In this document: piece after piece, positions 45,833 to 57,900 of the stretch
Layout: the number at the start of each line of letters is the position of its first letter
How positions within the stretch are numbered: position 1 is the first letter of the stretch
Source of the DNA: Beroe forskalii
Taxonomy: Eukaryota > Ctenophora > Nuda > Beroida > Beroidae
Direction: 5' to 3'
Length of the DNA stretch: 64,000 bases
Assembly: GCA_011033025.1 (NCBI GenBank)
Contig: WFMF01000039.1
Span: forward strand, 620,001-684,000
Program-made: the position numbers and the translations under genes
Notes under the pieces: generated by a model
The model's input: only the letters and a program-made list of their open reading frames with translations
Database searches by the model: none
What the model was told of the DNA's origin: nothing

Positions 45833-47389
45833 GGACACCTTCATGTAAAAGTGGCAATTTCCCGCTTTTCAGAAATTGGTTAAAATCGAAAATGTTGAAT
45901 ATCTTTGACAATTAACATGATAATCAGTTGAAATTTTTCAGATATCAGCAAGTGGGTAATTTGAGGATAATGGAATCACTAAAAATACAAAATTTCATTA
46001 ATAAGGCCCGATTTGATACAAAAACACTTTTGTGACTTTGCTATCCATTGGAACACTGAATATAACCATAGAGGCTAAAGGAGGTAACTAGCCCTGTTGA
46101 TATGTCACTTCTCAATATGTGGCTGATCTGGGGTCATGGAAACACGCATAAATCGCCTCAATATGGTAATTTCAACACACAAAGCTAAATGTGTTGTTAT
46201 TATCAATAATTTAGCAGCATTTATGCCTTTTTCTGTATAAGAGATAGTGAAAATGTTTGCTATCGCATACAAATCAAAAAATTTATCTGAATTAGTTAAA
46301 ATGGCCGAAAATGATAATTTATACACAATTGTGATATTCTAATCCATTTCTTGGCCAACTAACATTACATTTCTTTTGATATGATTACTAATTGGTTCTT
46401 TATTGCATAGCAGTACCTAAAATTCTCGCCAAATAAAGTGAAGATTTAACTATCAACCACTTACATAGGTTTAAAAACACTAAGTTGTGAATTCTGGAGA
46501 GAAAATAATAGAATTGTGTCTTTATAACCATAAACTTTGGCTATAGGATTGGCAACTCCTGTCAAGATGATTGTAAAAGGGTTACTCTTGTCATCCTATT
46601 CATTGAAATGTGGCTAATGATTATATTTGTGCTCAAAACTGATAATTTACACACACTTCGGTATGATAGTGACAAAATTATCCAAATTCGGCCAGATAAT
46701 GAATATTCTGTTTTCTATAATTCCTTAAAATCACTGCAAGATCAATCCAAAGCATTTGGTAACCAAGAAATAACCGAAAATCACTAAAAAAGATCGAAAA
46801 TGAGGTTTCAAAAACACGTTCTAGCAATAGAGAAGCAAGTTGTACCACAGGGAAATGTGTCTTAATGCTCCATTTTGGCTTATGATATGAATTTTTTATC
46901 CTAGCTAAGCCATCAATTATGTAGTGCCTCACATTTTTACCAGCCTTGGAAGCCTCAATTCAGGCCTGGCTTGGAATTGCAGTCTCTCTAAGAAGAGGCT
47001 TGTATCAACTTTAAACTCGTGTTTTGTTATCATGATTAATAAATCAATACAATTTTCAGTAGGTATGGTCCAGTGTACCAGTGCTTCAATTATCTGGTAG
47101 TTAGATATTGATAAAAGTGGTTGAAATTCGGATTATAGACCACGTTATCATCTTCATTGCTTGAGGCCTGTGTTTCTGTTATCATTAAAATGGCCGAGAT
47201 TAATTTAGTTCTAATTCTTTTCACAGATCAATTTTGGTTTTGATTTTTTCGACATTGTATGCCACCACCACTCTATTTAACGAAGGTCAAGGTCAATTAT
47301 TGTGTAAACTTTGTCTAATGATAATAAAATCACATTCTCTGACAAAACTTGGAATCAGGCAAAATTGCCACTTTTACATGAAGGTGTCC
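45833..47389. mobile_element. 1557-bp TIR element, copy B, in the host intron
   Basis: An inverted copy of 5368-6927, with ends GGACACCTTCATGTAAAAGT and its complement. It sits in the intron between exons c and d and ends 55 bases before the exon d acceptor. There is no transposase. Few differences separate the copies, suggesting fairly recent spread. Confidence 0.9.
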
Positions 47390-47444
47390 CCAGGGCGAGG
47401 ACCTTAACCAACACACGGCCCCGATAAGGCCAATGTCTATGTAG

Positions 47445-47662
47445 GTATTATAGCTTTATAGACACCAATGAAAGCGTCAGAGAGTTCTATACGCCGCAGG
47501 AGCTGTTACCGAGGCAAGGACACACGGCTGACGTCATCGGAGACTCCCTGTTCGTGTTTGGAGGGTTTGACCTGAACCACGTGTTGGCCCACTTCTCCAA
47601 GCTGGATATCCTGACCGGGCAGTGGAGTGAGGTGGCGGTGGGCTGCGAGGCTTCACCTGCAG
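47445..47662 (+). CDS. Attractin/MEGF8-like exon d: first Kelch blade
   Basis: The frame reads YYSFIDTNESVREF, then LPRQGHTADVIGDSLFVFGG and DLNHVLAHFSKLDILTGQW. These are the R..GH.A, LFVFGG and D..TGQW positions of a Kelch repeat, the beta-propeller blade that follows CUB and EGF domains in this family. The acceptor (tctatgtag) has a weak pyrimidine tract and lies 55 bases from the upstream transposon. The donor CAG|GTGGGT is good, and the exon leaves one base that joins exon e in phase. The CUB-EGF-EGF-Kelch order is closer to MEGF8 than to attractin. Confidence 0.78.
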
Positions 47663-48134
47663 GTGGGTGCGGAGGATTATATGCTCAATTTCATCAGAAA
47701 TAGGACGTGGTTACGAACGTCTCCAATTGTAACAATTAAAACGTTGAGGAGGATATACTCAGATCCTTTCAGAATAACGTGGGCATATTTTCTTGATTTT
47801 CATACCCCTCCCCCATACTGTGCACTGATAGGTCGAAAAATTATATGCTGTGAGCAAAATATATGGCATAGTCAATGACGTTAGAAAGTTCTCCGCTGGT
47901 TACTCAGTGAGGCTTTATTTATCCAAATGTTTGCTAATAAATTGATTGTTAAAACCACGTAAAAATACTGTTATTCCGACAGGAATTCTATGAAAAGTAA
48001 ATTGCGTGCACTGTGGAATGCGCGTCTTTATCAATCTCTTCAAAGATCGATGCACATGCGCACATATACCTAATATCCAGGTAAAACCACTTCCGGTGAT
48101 GAGCTCCATTTAAACAAATCCTTTTTTATCGCAG

Positions 48135-48199
48135 GGAGGTACATGCACAGCTCAGTGGTTTACCTGGACACTATCCTGTATTGCGGCGGAATGGTGCAG
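48135..48199 (+). CDS. Attractin/MEGF8-like exon e: second Kelch blade start
   Basis: The acceptor is tttttttatcgcag and the donor CAG|GTAAGG, both strong. The 65-base exon reads RYMHSSVVYLDTILYCGGMVQ, the start of the next Kelch blade (R.MHS, LY.GG), in phase with exon d. No later exon was found, so the gene probably continues beyond the repeats or beyond the window. Confidence 0.8.
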
Positions 48200-49251
48200 G
48201 TAAGGTTTTTCTTTCCTGGATGCGCTGGTGGCTGGCATCCTAGTCAGAACCTTTTTTCGGATTTTGAAATTTTGCCTAAAAATGCGAAAACCGAGGAGTT
48301 TTCTGGAAAAAGGGGGGTAGGGGGTCATGAATTTTTTGATACTCAAGTTTCAAAGCAATAGTCACTCACCATCAAAAGCAAAAATGAGAATATCCCTCGA
48401 AAGTTCATAGAAAACTTCTTGTTTAATAATATGATTATCCAAATTATATGTTATGAGATGAGTATTGAATAAACTAAGCAATTAATGATAATTGTTAAAA
48501 ATACCCTCTGGTGGGTATTTATACCCACTGGTGGGCACATTTAACCGAAATCTTACAACTGGTCATTACTTGGCTTTCTTCTATGACCTATTTATGATTT
48601 TTGACTAATATTGTAGCAGAATACCCAAATTTCAGGATCTTATAAAAATTATGAGTTGAAACTTTGAAATGAATCCTAATTCGGTCAACAGAACTTGCAA
48701 GGTGAAGAAAAAAATCGGAGCTTTTGAAGATGATACATTTTCAATTCCCTACATCATCAACTAATAGCTTAATAGCTAACAAAACAACTAGTTTTTCTTT
48801 CACATGTTAGGTTACAGCCTGTAGTTGTTTACCAAGCCAATTTTAGGGACAAATTTCATGTTCCAGATATTCTAATATTTATTTTTATTTGAAAAACAGG
48901 TCCATCTTCTTATTATGTCAACATTTCAGTTTGTTAATTGCAGAAGTTTGTTCTGCTCATTGTTAAACTAGTTTCATGTCACGCACTGATATCCCATCTT
49001 TGAATTTAAAGCATTTTCTCATACCTTGCCCGAACATATTTTCACTAGATTTGCTTCCAAAAATAAAATACCCACCAGTGGGTATTTTTAAATTTCTGGC
49101 CCCTATTGAAAGGGTTGACTACATTGTGCTTTAAATTTTGCTTGAAAATGTAGATTTCTGGTAGACATTTCAATTGAAGTTAATATGACACAATTTTGAG
49201 ACTTAGATAACTTTTTGAAACTTAAAAACTTGGGCTTGCTTTCAAAAAGAC
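48200..49251. other. Host intron with CCACYGGTGGG-type inverted words
   Basis: Short palindromic blocks (ATACCCTCTGGTGGGTATT near 48504, ATACCCACTGGTGGGC near 48521 and TACCCACCAGTGGGTATT near 49070) suggest ends of small foldback elements. No exon is supported. Confidence 0.4.
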
Positions 49252-50170
49252 CCTCCGGTGGGTCCCGGTGGTAAAAAGTAGCCTATCCTGCTATCCTAGT
49301 TGGGCAACAACTCTTGGACAACAATGCAACAAATTCAAAAATAAACTCCACCAAAAATTCCTATTTATCTATGATTTATCTAGCTAATCTGCTCCGTATT
49401 ATATTCATTCATAACACATCACTTGACATGACATTTGAGTACTAGAGCTGGGAGCAGTGGCTCTCTCCAGCAGCCTTCCTCTCACCCCTTATATAAAAAT
49501 ACACATCACATAATATCCTTCATAATTATTTATAATCCGTATCATTACCTTCACTGGTACAGTGTACTCAATATTCGTGACTCAATCAACTTCCTTGCCA
49601 CTACAGTCCCACTTCACGTTGCATGGAATTTATTTGTTACTTTAACGTTAGGTTGCACAACCTCCTACTTCCACTCAGGATAGGTATCCTAGAGCAGGAT
49701 AGCTATCCTGAGATGTAAATTGAGTTATTGGCAACCACCTCGTACTACATCAAAGAAAATGAAAGCTAGATCACGCATTACCTATGATTCGTGTTTCAAA
49801 GTGAGGAGAGAGGGACTATGAAAATCGAATTAATGTGCGGATTACTGGATGGAAAGCATTTACAAAACATAGAGGCAGGCAGACGTAAACTTTTAATCAT
49901 GACGTGATAATGTTTAACCACTGTTAAGTGTCCCGTGATTATTTATTAAATAATTAGTTGGAAAAAAGTAAGAACCACACAAAATTTAATTGCCATCCAA
50001 AAGTCCACACACTGAAGTGTCATAGCCCATGATATGTTATGCTGTAGCAGCATTAAAATTCATATAATTAGGCTCATTCGCCCATCACAGTCATGCAACC
50101 AAGTTGTTTTGCCCAAAAACCAGGATTGGCAACCATCCAAGCAACTTTACCACCGGGCGGTGGGTATTAT
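49252..50170. mobile_element. Possible foldback element with CCCGGTGGTAAA ends
   Basis: CCGGTGGGTCCCGGTGGTAA near 49256 is mirrored by TTTACCACCGGGCGGTGGGT near 50146. Farther in, GGCAAC/GTTGCC words also pair. The target duplication was not resolved. Confidence 0.4.
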
Positions 50171-50261
50171 TGAACTTCTAGTGACGATTTAAAGAGCAAT
50201 TTAAGATGAAAGTTTTCGGCTGTGACCTTGAATTTTTACGAATGATATTTTACAGAGCCGT

Positions 50262-52020
50262 AGGGGTGGGACGAAACAGGGTGATATCTCGGAATCCAGA
50301 TGTAAGTTGTTTTTTGGTATCTCCATGTGCCTCTAAGAGGTCTAAAACCGGTTTTGGGTCCAAATCTTGAAAACTCGTTGATTCCCCCACCATTTGGTAC
50401 ACCTACGTATGCCCAATTTTGGCCATTTTTGGGAGTTTTTGGGCTCTCATGCCCATGAAATTCAAGATAGAGACTTCTACTGAAGTACTGAACAGAATAT
50501 ATCAATCTAATCGTAAGAAAGACATTAGAATTGGTCTCATCAAAAAATATTGAAATTTGCTCATTTTATAGGCAAAAAACGCCTCAAATCGAGGCGCGAG
50601 GCCAAAAATGGTGAACTGCCATATCTCAGCCCGGGAAGGTGCTAGCGACCTGGGACCAAAAGTATTATACCATCTAATCCTACCATTATTGGGGGTAGAA
50701 CACCATGAAAACACTCTAGGAGGCTTATTTCACTGATTTTGATGATTCATTTTGGTATTTGCATATAAGCGGTGCTCATGAAGAGCTGTTGTTTCAACTC
50801 TCATGTCCATGTTTTATTAGCTACATACTTCTACCCTACATTATCTCTAGCTCTCATTGTGAGAAACCATTGAGCTTTGGCCTGATCAAAAAATATTGAA
50901 ATTTGACCATTTCATGGGCTAAAATGTACCAAATTTCAGGCGCTTGGCCCAAAATGGTCAGATACTATATCTCAGCCCAGGAAGGTGCTAGTGACTTGAG
51001 ACCAAGTTCATTCTACCATCTTATCCTACCATTAGTGGGGGTAGAACATCATGAAAACACTCTAGGAGGCTTATTTCACTGATTTTGTTGATTTATTTTG
51101 GTATCTGAGTACAAGCGATGCTCATTGAGAGATATTGTTTCAATTAGATAAGCTTGACACTTCCAGTCAAGATGAGAACATGGTATATTTACTGCTTTAC
51201 TGTAAAGGACCAATAACAATGTAAGAATGATATGTTGGTATGATTCCATAATCATTTAAATTTGGGCTTAGAATTTAGCATATTTCATTGGCCAATTACA
51301 CTGGTATTACTGTAAAAAGTGGAACTCATATTCCTTGTGACAAGATGTGACATCTTGTGCCATCTGTAAGTAACTTTATTTCTTTTCAGAGCAACTATCT
51401 GAGATATTATCACACCCTTTACTCAATGTTTTGAGCAGCTGTAAAACTGAAGGACTGGGTTCTGCTGGGTTGTTACTTGCCCAACAATATGTAAATGAGT
51501 CCTGTGGGAAATAGATGGCTAAGAGATATGTCATATGAACTCATATTTACTTTTGACTGGGAGTGTCAAGCTAATTAAGAATCGGTACAGGTGTGAGAGT
51601 TGAAATAACATCTCTTGATGAGCATTGCTTGTATCTCAAATACCAAAATGTATCAACGAAATCAGTGAAATAAGCGTTCTAGAGTATTCTCATGGTGTTC
51701 TAGCCCCACTATTGACTGAGGTAGGATCAGATGGTAGAATGAACTTGGTCCCAAGTTTCTAGCACATTCCTGGGCTGAGATATAGTGCCAAGCATTTGAA
51801 ATTTGGTACTTTTAGCTGACAAAATGGCCAAATTTCAAAATTTTCTGATAAGGCCTAAGGTAAGAGGTTTCTCACAAGAAGGTTTTGAGATAATGTTGAG
51901 TGGCAGTATTCAACTTAAAACATTGCCCTGAGAGTTGAAACAACAGCTCTTCATGAGCATATAAGCATCGCTTGTACTCAGATACCAAAATAAATCAACA
52001 AAATCAGTGAAATAAGCCTC
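50262..52020. repeat. Second locus of the palindromic repeat family (inverted)
   Basis: Begins with TAGGGGTGGGACGAAACAGG, the same terminus as at 39349-39368 but on the other strand. It then follows the 39.1-37.7-kb sequence in reverse order, with units at about 50610-50960, 50960-51140 and 51570-52020. The central unique part (51140-51560) is the complement of 38040-38320. Confidence 0.85.
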
Positions 52021-52021
52021 C

Positions 52022-52170
52022 TAGGGGGGGCCCAACGCCCGCTTTTGTCCCACTTTGTCCCGTTTTGTCCCGCTCCAAAAATGTCCCGTTTGAAAATTTT
52101 AATGAGCACGGGACAAAAGTGGGACATAACGGGACAAAACGGGACAAAGAGGGACATTTTTCTTAGTTTC
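52022..52170. repeat. GTCCC/GGGAC hairpin
   Basis: TTTGTCCC repeated four times on one side and its complement GGGACAAA repeated on the other, with the centre near 52100, can form a long imperfect hairpin. It lies at the edge of the palindromic family. Confidence 0.7.
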
Positions 52171-52753
52171 TTGTCGAAACTTTTCTGAAAACTAAAACTG
52201 GTCATAGGCTATTTTATTGATTGACACAGTCAGAGTGACCATTGATTGAAACCGCAGTGGAACAATTATATTGAGAAAATGCATATAAAACACTCAAATT
52301 GTAGTCCCGAAATAGCTTATAAAAATTCTAACAAACATCATTTTCCATCTTTCTGCACAATCTAAAGTTTGTGAACCTCAATCAATAGCCTTTTACTTGT
52401 TATATACCTAGTTCTGGACATAACATTTTGAACGAATTTCATGAAATGAATTAAATTGAGCTCAGAAGTCGTGACCATAAGACCATATAAAATACTATAA
52501 TATTACAACTTACAATTACATGGTCGAGCCAAAGCCGAGAATATGCAAGTAGTACAATGGAATAATGGGGAGCTTTACTGCATATCTTCATTGCAATTTT
52601 ATGGTGTTAATAAAAAGAGCATGGAAGGGGCCTGGTATAATGGTGATTGGATCATGCCATATCAAAGTAGCACAAAAAATGTCAATTGTCAATAGCGTGC
52701 AGTCATAGATTCGGAGTCAAGCATGTTACGCCACGGCCAGACCTGTTAGCGGG
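52171..52753. other. Unassigned AT-rich sequence before the LTR element
   Basis: No gene or repeat boundary seen. Confidence 0.4.
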
Positions 52754-52758
52754 CATGA

Positions 52759-53064
52759 TGTTGTACCCCAGTGTAGCTCAGTATAGTGTAGACTGATATT
52801 GTACTATACATCGCGTTAGAGTTACAGCATGTTGATTGTGTAACCTTATTACGTATAGCTGAGGTGTGTATCTCGCAGCTCTGCGGATCTTGCAGAGATG
52901 TTTACTTAGCTGATTAGATTACTCTGACGCGTGGACCCGATATTGGATACGCAAGTGATTTGTTCAGTTCTTTGTTACGTAGTTTACTTTCCTCAACGAT
53001 TCAAGTCTCTTTACTTCGTGTACTACCGCTACGCCCACGAGACCCGTACCCCCGCGGTACTATA
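52759..53064 (+). repeat. 5' LTR of the plus-strand gypsy element
   Basis: Begins TGTTGTACCCCAGTGTAGCT and ends GCGGTACTATA. It differs from the 3' LTR by four substitutions. The target copy CATGA precedes it. Confidence 0.97.
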
Positions 53065-53066
53065 AC

Positions 53067-53082
53067 TGGTGGCCTCGGTACA
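53067..53082 (+). promoter_or_regulatory. Predicted primer-binding site
   Basis: TGGTGGCCTCGGTACA begins two bases after the 5' LTR, the expected place and TGG start for a tRNA 3' end primer. The tRNA was not identified. Confidence 0.65.
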
Positions 53083-53117
53083 AAGAACTTGCCTTTTGTC
53101 TTATCTCTTCCCTCTTA

Positions 53118-53700
53118 CAGTTTCATCTTTTCTAGTACGGACTTACTGTCAGTGCTATCTTTTCTGAAACGGACTTACTGTCAGTTTCATCTTTTCTAGT
53201 ACGGACTTACTGTCAGTGCTATCTTCCCTGAAACGGACTTACTGTCAGTTTCATCTTTTCTAGTACGGACTTACTGTCAGTGCTATCTTTCCTGGAACGG
53301 ACTTACTGTCAGTTTCATCTTTTCTAGTACGAACTTACTGTCAGTGCTATCTTCCCTGAAACGGACTTACTGTCAGTTTCATCTTTTCTAGTACGGACTT
53401 ACTGTCAGTGCTATCTTTCCTGGAACGGACTTACTGTCAGTTTCATCTTTTCTAGTACGGACTTACTGTCAGTGCTATCTTTTCTGAAACGGACTTACTG
53501 TCAGTTTCATCTTTTCTAGTACGGACTTACTGTCAGTGCTATCTTCCCTGAAACGGACTTACTGTCAGTTTCATCTTCTCTAGTGCGGACTTACTGTCAG
53601 TGCTTACCTCTTGAACGGACTTACTGTCTGTCCTACCCTTCTGTTGAGTGGACTTACTGTCAACTCGTTCTGCATCCGATTCTGCGTGGACTTACTGTCA
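53118..53700 (+). repeat. Leader tandem repeat, 32/64-bp unit, 18 copies of GGACTTACTGTCA
   Basis: Two alternating spacers, TTTCATCTTTTCTAGTAC and GCTATCTTYCCTGRAAC, give a 64-bp unit with the core GGACTTACTGTCA (one copy reads GAACTTACTGTCA) every 32 bases. I count 18 cores from 53139 to 53700; the last four have diverged spacers, and the last ends 10 bases before the gag ATG. It lies between the primer-binding site and gag. Confidence 0.95.
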
Positions 53701-53710
53701 CAGCAGACCA

Positions 53711-54920
53711 ATGACTTCGGAATTCCAGAATCTTACTAAGCTATTGGAAGCTATCCAGCTCGCAGGCGACGCTCGTACAAAGCTGCAGGATGCGCAGAAG
53801 AAGCTGGATGAAGCCGACGATGCTGGAAAGGAGGCAGCTATGACAGAATACACACAGTGTTTGGAGGAGTATACGAAGGCTAAAGGAGACGAGGAAAATT
53901 TCCGGAAGATTGCCCGCGCTCATCTTGTTGATGAGGAGGTATCACAGCAAACTAAAGACCGGCAGTTGGTAACAGAGAACACATCGGATAAAGCTAAGTC
54001 GACAAAGAAGACAAGCATGAGCTTCAAGCTGCCACAACTTGAGAAGTTTAAGAGAGGCGAGAACTTTTCCAAGTTCTGTGACAAGTTTCTCGAATAGGTG
54101 ACACTCGGGAATGTAGAGGGAGAAAACCTCCCCTTGATATTCCTACAGCTAGTTGACGACTTTACCAGGGAGAAGTTAAAGAAAATAGCCCTGACTCCTG
54201 GCCAGAGTAGGGACGTGAAAGAGTTTTTGAACGAATACATGAAAAAGATGTGCCCACCTCACGAAGGGAGCACGTTCAGAAGTTCAGAGCTCTTCTAGCA
54301 GACATGAAACAGAAACCGACCGGTGAAAGTGTTGATGACTTCGCCTTTCGGATTTCAGAAACAGCATCTAGAGCATTCGATGATACACAGGATCTCTTGA
54401 GAGAAGATGCTTGCTTTTCAGCGTTCAGGAAGGGATTAAGAGATCCCGACCTGAAGATGAAACTGCATGAAGATGTGACTATCACTACCTTTGAGAAGGC
54501 AGTCGAGGAAGCTTCCCGGTTGGAAGGGATCAGAGCCTCTCTCGGGGTGAAGTCACAGTTAGAAGCAACAGATTTAGAGGAACACGATGTACTCGCAGTC
54601 GGTACATGATCAGAGGAACGCCTCGAACAAGCTGACAATGATCAGCACAGGAATCATCGTTTCCGTGGTGGCAACCGCCAGTATCAGCCACGTGGGGGGC
54701 GACAGTACCAAGAAAGGTCCAACCGAGGGGGACGAAATACTCAATACTTCAATACACAGAATCGTCGGCTAATGACTCGGAAGGACAACGGTACAGCCAG
54801 TCAAGACGAGGTAATCATGTGCAGATGAATAATGACAGGTCGAAAAAGGTCTTCAGATGCTTTAAGTGTAACGAACCCAACCACAAAGCCCGCCATTGCA
54901 CCATGGATTTAAACATGTGA
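53711..54920 (+). pseudogene. gag: Gag of the plus-strand gypsy element, broken
   Basis: The start ATG at 53711 follows cagcagacca directly after the leader array. The N-terminal part is a Lys/Glu/Ala-rich helix (about 53790-53960), then a capsid-like region (RALLADMKQKPTGESVDDF, RKGLRDPDLK). An Arg/Gly/Gln-rich segment follows, then a CCHC zinc knuckle, CFKCNEPNHKARHC at 54858-54899. Breaks: TAG at 54095-54097, a frame change between about 54240 and 54298, TGA at 54607-54609 and another frame change near 54757. The frame ends at TGA 54918-54920, three codons past the slippery site. Gag normally forms the particle and binds the RNA; this copy cannot as read. Confidence 0.85.
54908..54914 (+). 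promoter_or_regulatory. Predicted -1 ribosomal frameshift site TTTAAAC
   Basis: T TTA AAC is in the zinc-knuckle frame as X XXY YYZ, one codon before the Gag stop, and the pol frame is exactly -1 from it. TTTAAAC is among the most efficient known slippery heptamers. A downstream pseudoknot was not tested. Confidence 0.75.
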
Positions 54921-57900
54921 AGGGCTGCACGGACGATGCTGCAACCCCACAGCCCTCACATGAGCAGCAGATTAACAAGATGACTTCTGATCCTGCTAAT
55001 CAGATTATCATTAGAGGTACCTGTAGGAACGTCGCCGCGACATTTTTTGTCGATACTGGTAGCTCGGTATCACTCGTGAGCAACTCCTTCCTTTCCTCAC
55101 TCGGTCTCACAAAACAGGTGATGCCCACCAGGGTATCACTGTCTTCCTTTACTTCGGATACAATCCCTACGCACGGGGAAATAGAGCTTCAGTTAGAGAT
55201 AGCACAATGTCCGGTCAAACACAGAATGATCATGACAGAGTTGGTTGACACACATTTCCTGATCGGCCTTGATTTCCTGAAGGCTCACCGCATGAACATT
55301 GATATCAACGATCGATGTATCACATCCTGTAACGGGCAAGCCCCATTTATGCAGCAACCTAAGCAGCTCAGAAAAACGTGCGTCGTCAGATCGTCAAAGC
55401 CTTACACAATACCAGCAAACACGATCATGTTCATCAAAGCTAAAGCTCCCGATGTGGAGAGCAACGACAGTTGCTATAGTGGGTTCATAGAGCCCAAGGT
55501 GAACTGGCTACTGGACAAGGGCCTGTTGCTTGATAGTGCGATGTGTCTTACTGAGAATAAGACTGTCCCAGTCCGAGTCTCAAACTTGACCGATGATCCT
55601 GTTACAGTCTACAAGAATAAAGTCCTGGGTACGTTCCACCCAGTAGATAATAGCTGTGACGCCGACTTCCGAGGTGTCAAGGAAACAGAAAAGGCTCCTT
55701 CGCACGTGAACGCTATCCAAAAGGAGACTACTGAGCCCAGGAAAACCCCAATCAATCCTTGGACAAGAGAAAGACTCTGGGATGAGTTAAAGATATCAGG
55801 GATTCAGGGTATTTCTAACAAAGAAAGGGACCACCTCAAGGACTTGGTCTGGCGTTTCAAAGATTGTTTCTCATCTGGGCCCTTCGATCTTGGTGAGTGC
55901 AACATGTTCGAGGGGGAGATTAGGTTGAAGCCAGATTTCAAACACACGTGGGTCCCAGCGAGACCCATCCCCTACCTGCTACGTGACAAAATGGAGGAAC
56001 AGATACGAGGGTTAGAACAGGCAGACGTCATCGAGCCCTGCACAGAAAAGTCCCTTTTTAATTCACCAATTTTCCTCGTAAAGAAGCCCAATCAACCAGA
56101 TAAGATGAGATTCGTGGTTGACATGAGGGCCCTGAATGCACAATGTCTGCCTGACAACTATCAGATGCCCCTTATCCTCTTATCGGCCATGTGGTCGATA
56201 AAGTAGGCGGTCATAAGTGGTACAGCAATTTTGATTGCAGTCAATCATTTCACCAGGTGAAATATAACAAAGCCTCTCGCCCACTGACAGCCTTCACAAC
56301 GGCAAATGGAAGCCGATACTGGTTCAAGCGACTCATCATGGGCCATAAGACTAGTGGAGCACAGTTCAGCCGGTGCATGTCAAAGATAAAATGTACAATC
56401 TGCCGTTTTCACAGTTAGTGTATTTTCTGGATGACCTCTTACTCGCGTCAGACACCGTAGCACAACACCTGGAACGCCTGGAGATCGTGTTTCAGAGACT
56501 CCTAGCAGCGGGAATGAAGCTCTCGCCTGGGAAATCGAACTTCCTGAGGAGGGAGGTTAAATTTGTAGGAGTCACGCTATCAGGAGAGGGTCTGAGGATC
56601 ACGGAAGACAGGGTAAAAGCTCTTACTGAGCTCCAAGCCCCGTCTAATAGGAAACAGCTCCAGAGTTTATTGGGCTTCTTCGGGTTCAATAGGAAATGGA
56701 TACCCAACTATGCCGGGCTTACAAGCTGCATGTTTAAGCTACTGAAGAAAGGGACGCCGTTCCAGTGGACAGAAACCTGCAAGGACAACTTGCAAAAGCT
56801 TAAAGAAGCTGTAAAGAACAGTGTTACCTTGTGTGTACCCGACCTGTACGACAAGGAAAGGTCCTATGAGCTCGTGGTTGACGGCAGTAAATTCGGCATG
56901 GGGGCTCATCTCTCCCAAAAGATCAAAGGAGAACGCCGTATTGTAGGGTATTTTTCTAAAGCAGTCCCTCCCCATAAACGTGAGTGGGGTCAAACTAAGT
57001 TAGAGCTGCTTACCCTCGTTCACGCTACTAAGTTTTGGGAACCCTATCTTAAGGGGACCCATTTTAAGGCGAAGACAGACTGTCTCAGCCTACTGAGGAT
57101 GGAAACGATATTCTCTAGGAATAATCCTGACATGAGAAACTTGGTTCAGAAGCTGTCGGAGTATTCCTTCGACATCGAACATATCTCGGGAGAAAAGAAT
57201 TCCATAGCAGATTACTTGTCCCGCCTGCCTTCCAAGAAGAAATTCAGGGACTCGGCAGTCCAGTGTGGAGCGAGCACACTCGGCAATGAGAATGCCAGTG
57301 TCGCTGCCGTTGACAGTATCTAAGGTAAAGGGGAGAGTTTCACCGACATAGTGAGAAAGGTTTCTCTGATGTGCAATGCTCGTAATCAGAGGAAGAGTGA
57401 AACCCTTGGAGCTGCCAAGAGTAGTGAACCAGAGATTGCTGCGGCTGACGAGGAAACACCTGAACAGGATCCCGTCAGCATCAACCAGGTGAAACTTGAT
57501 GTAACACCGAACGTCGAACAGGAGGATGTCGACACTGTAACGGAGCCAGGCTCTCCACAAGCGGTTACTCCCGCTTGTAAGAAAGACGATGCTGACTTTG
57601 AAAGACTGTTTCCACCTAGTTTCTTCTCACAGAAGAGCAGAGCCCTGAGAGGAAGTTCAGTCACTAGGGTGCAGACAGCACCTGAGCCCGAGGAATGCAT
57701 CTGCAGCCTCATCACGGCTGAAAACACCCCTCCCCAGCCGGACAGCACACCTACTCTTCAGTCTCAAATAGACGGGGGGGGGACGATTGCAGTTTTTTGG
57801 ATTTTTACTACGGTGGGGGACAGTTATTTAACACCCTCCCCGTTTAGAAATTTAGAAAAAATACATCCATAAATCAAAGAAAAATTCATATTTTTTGTTA

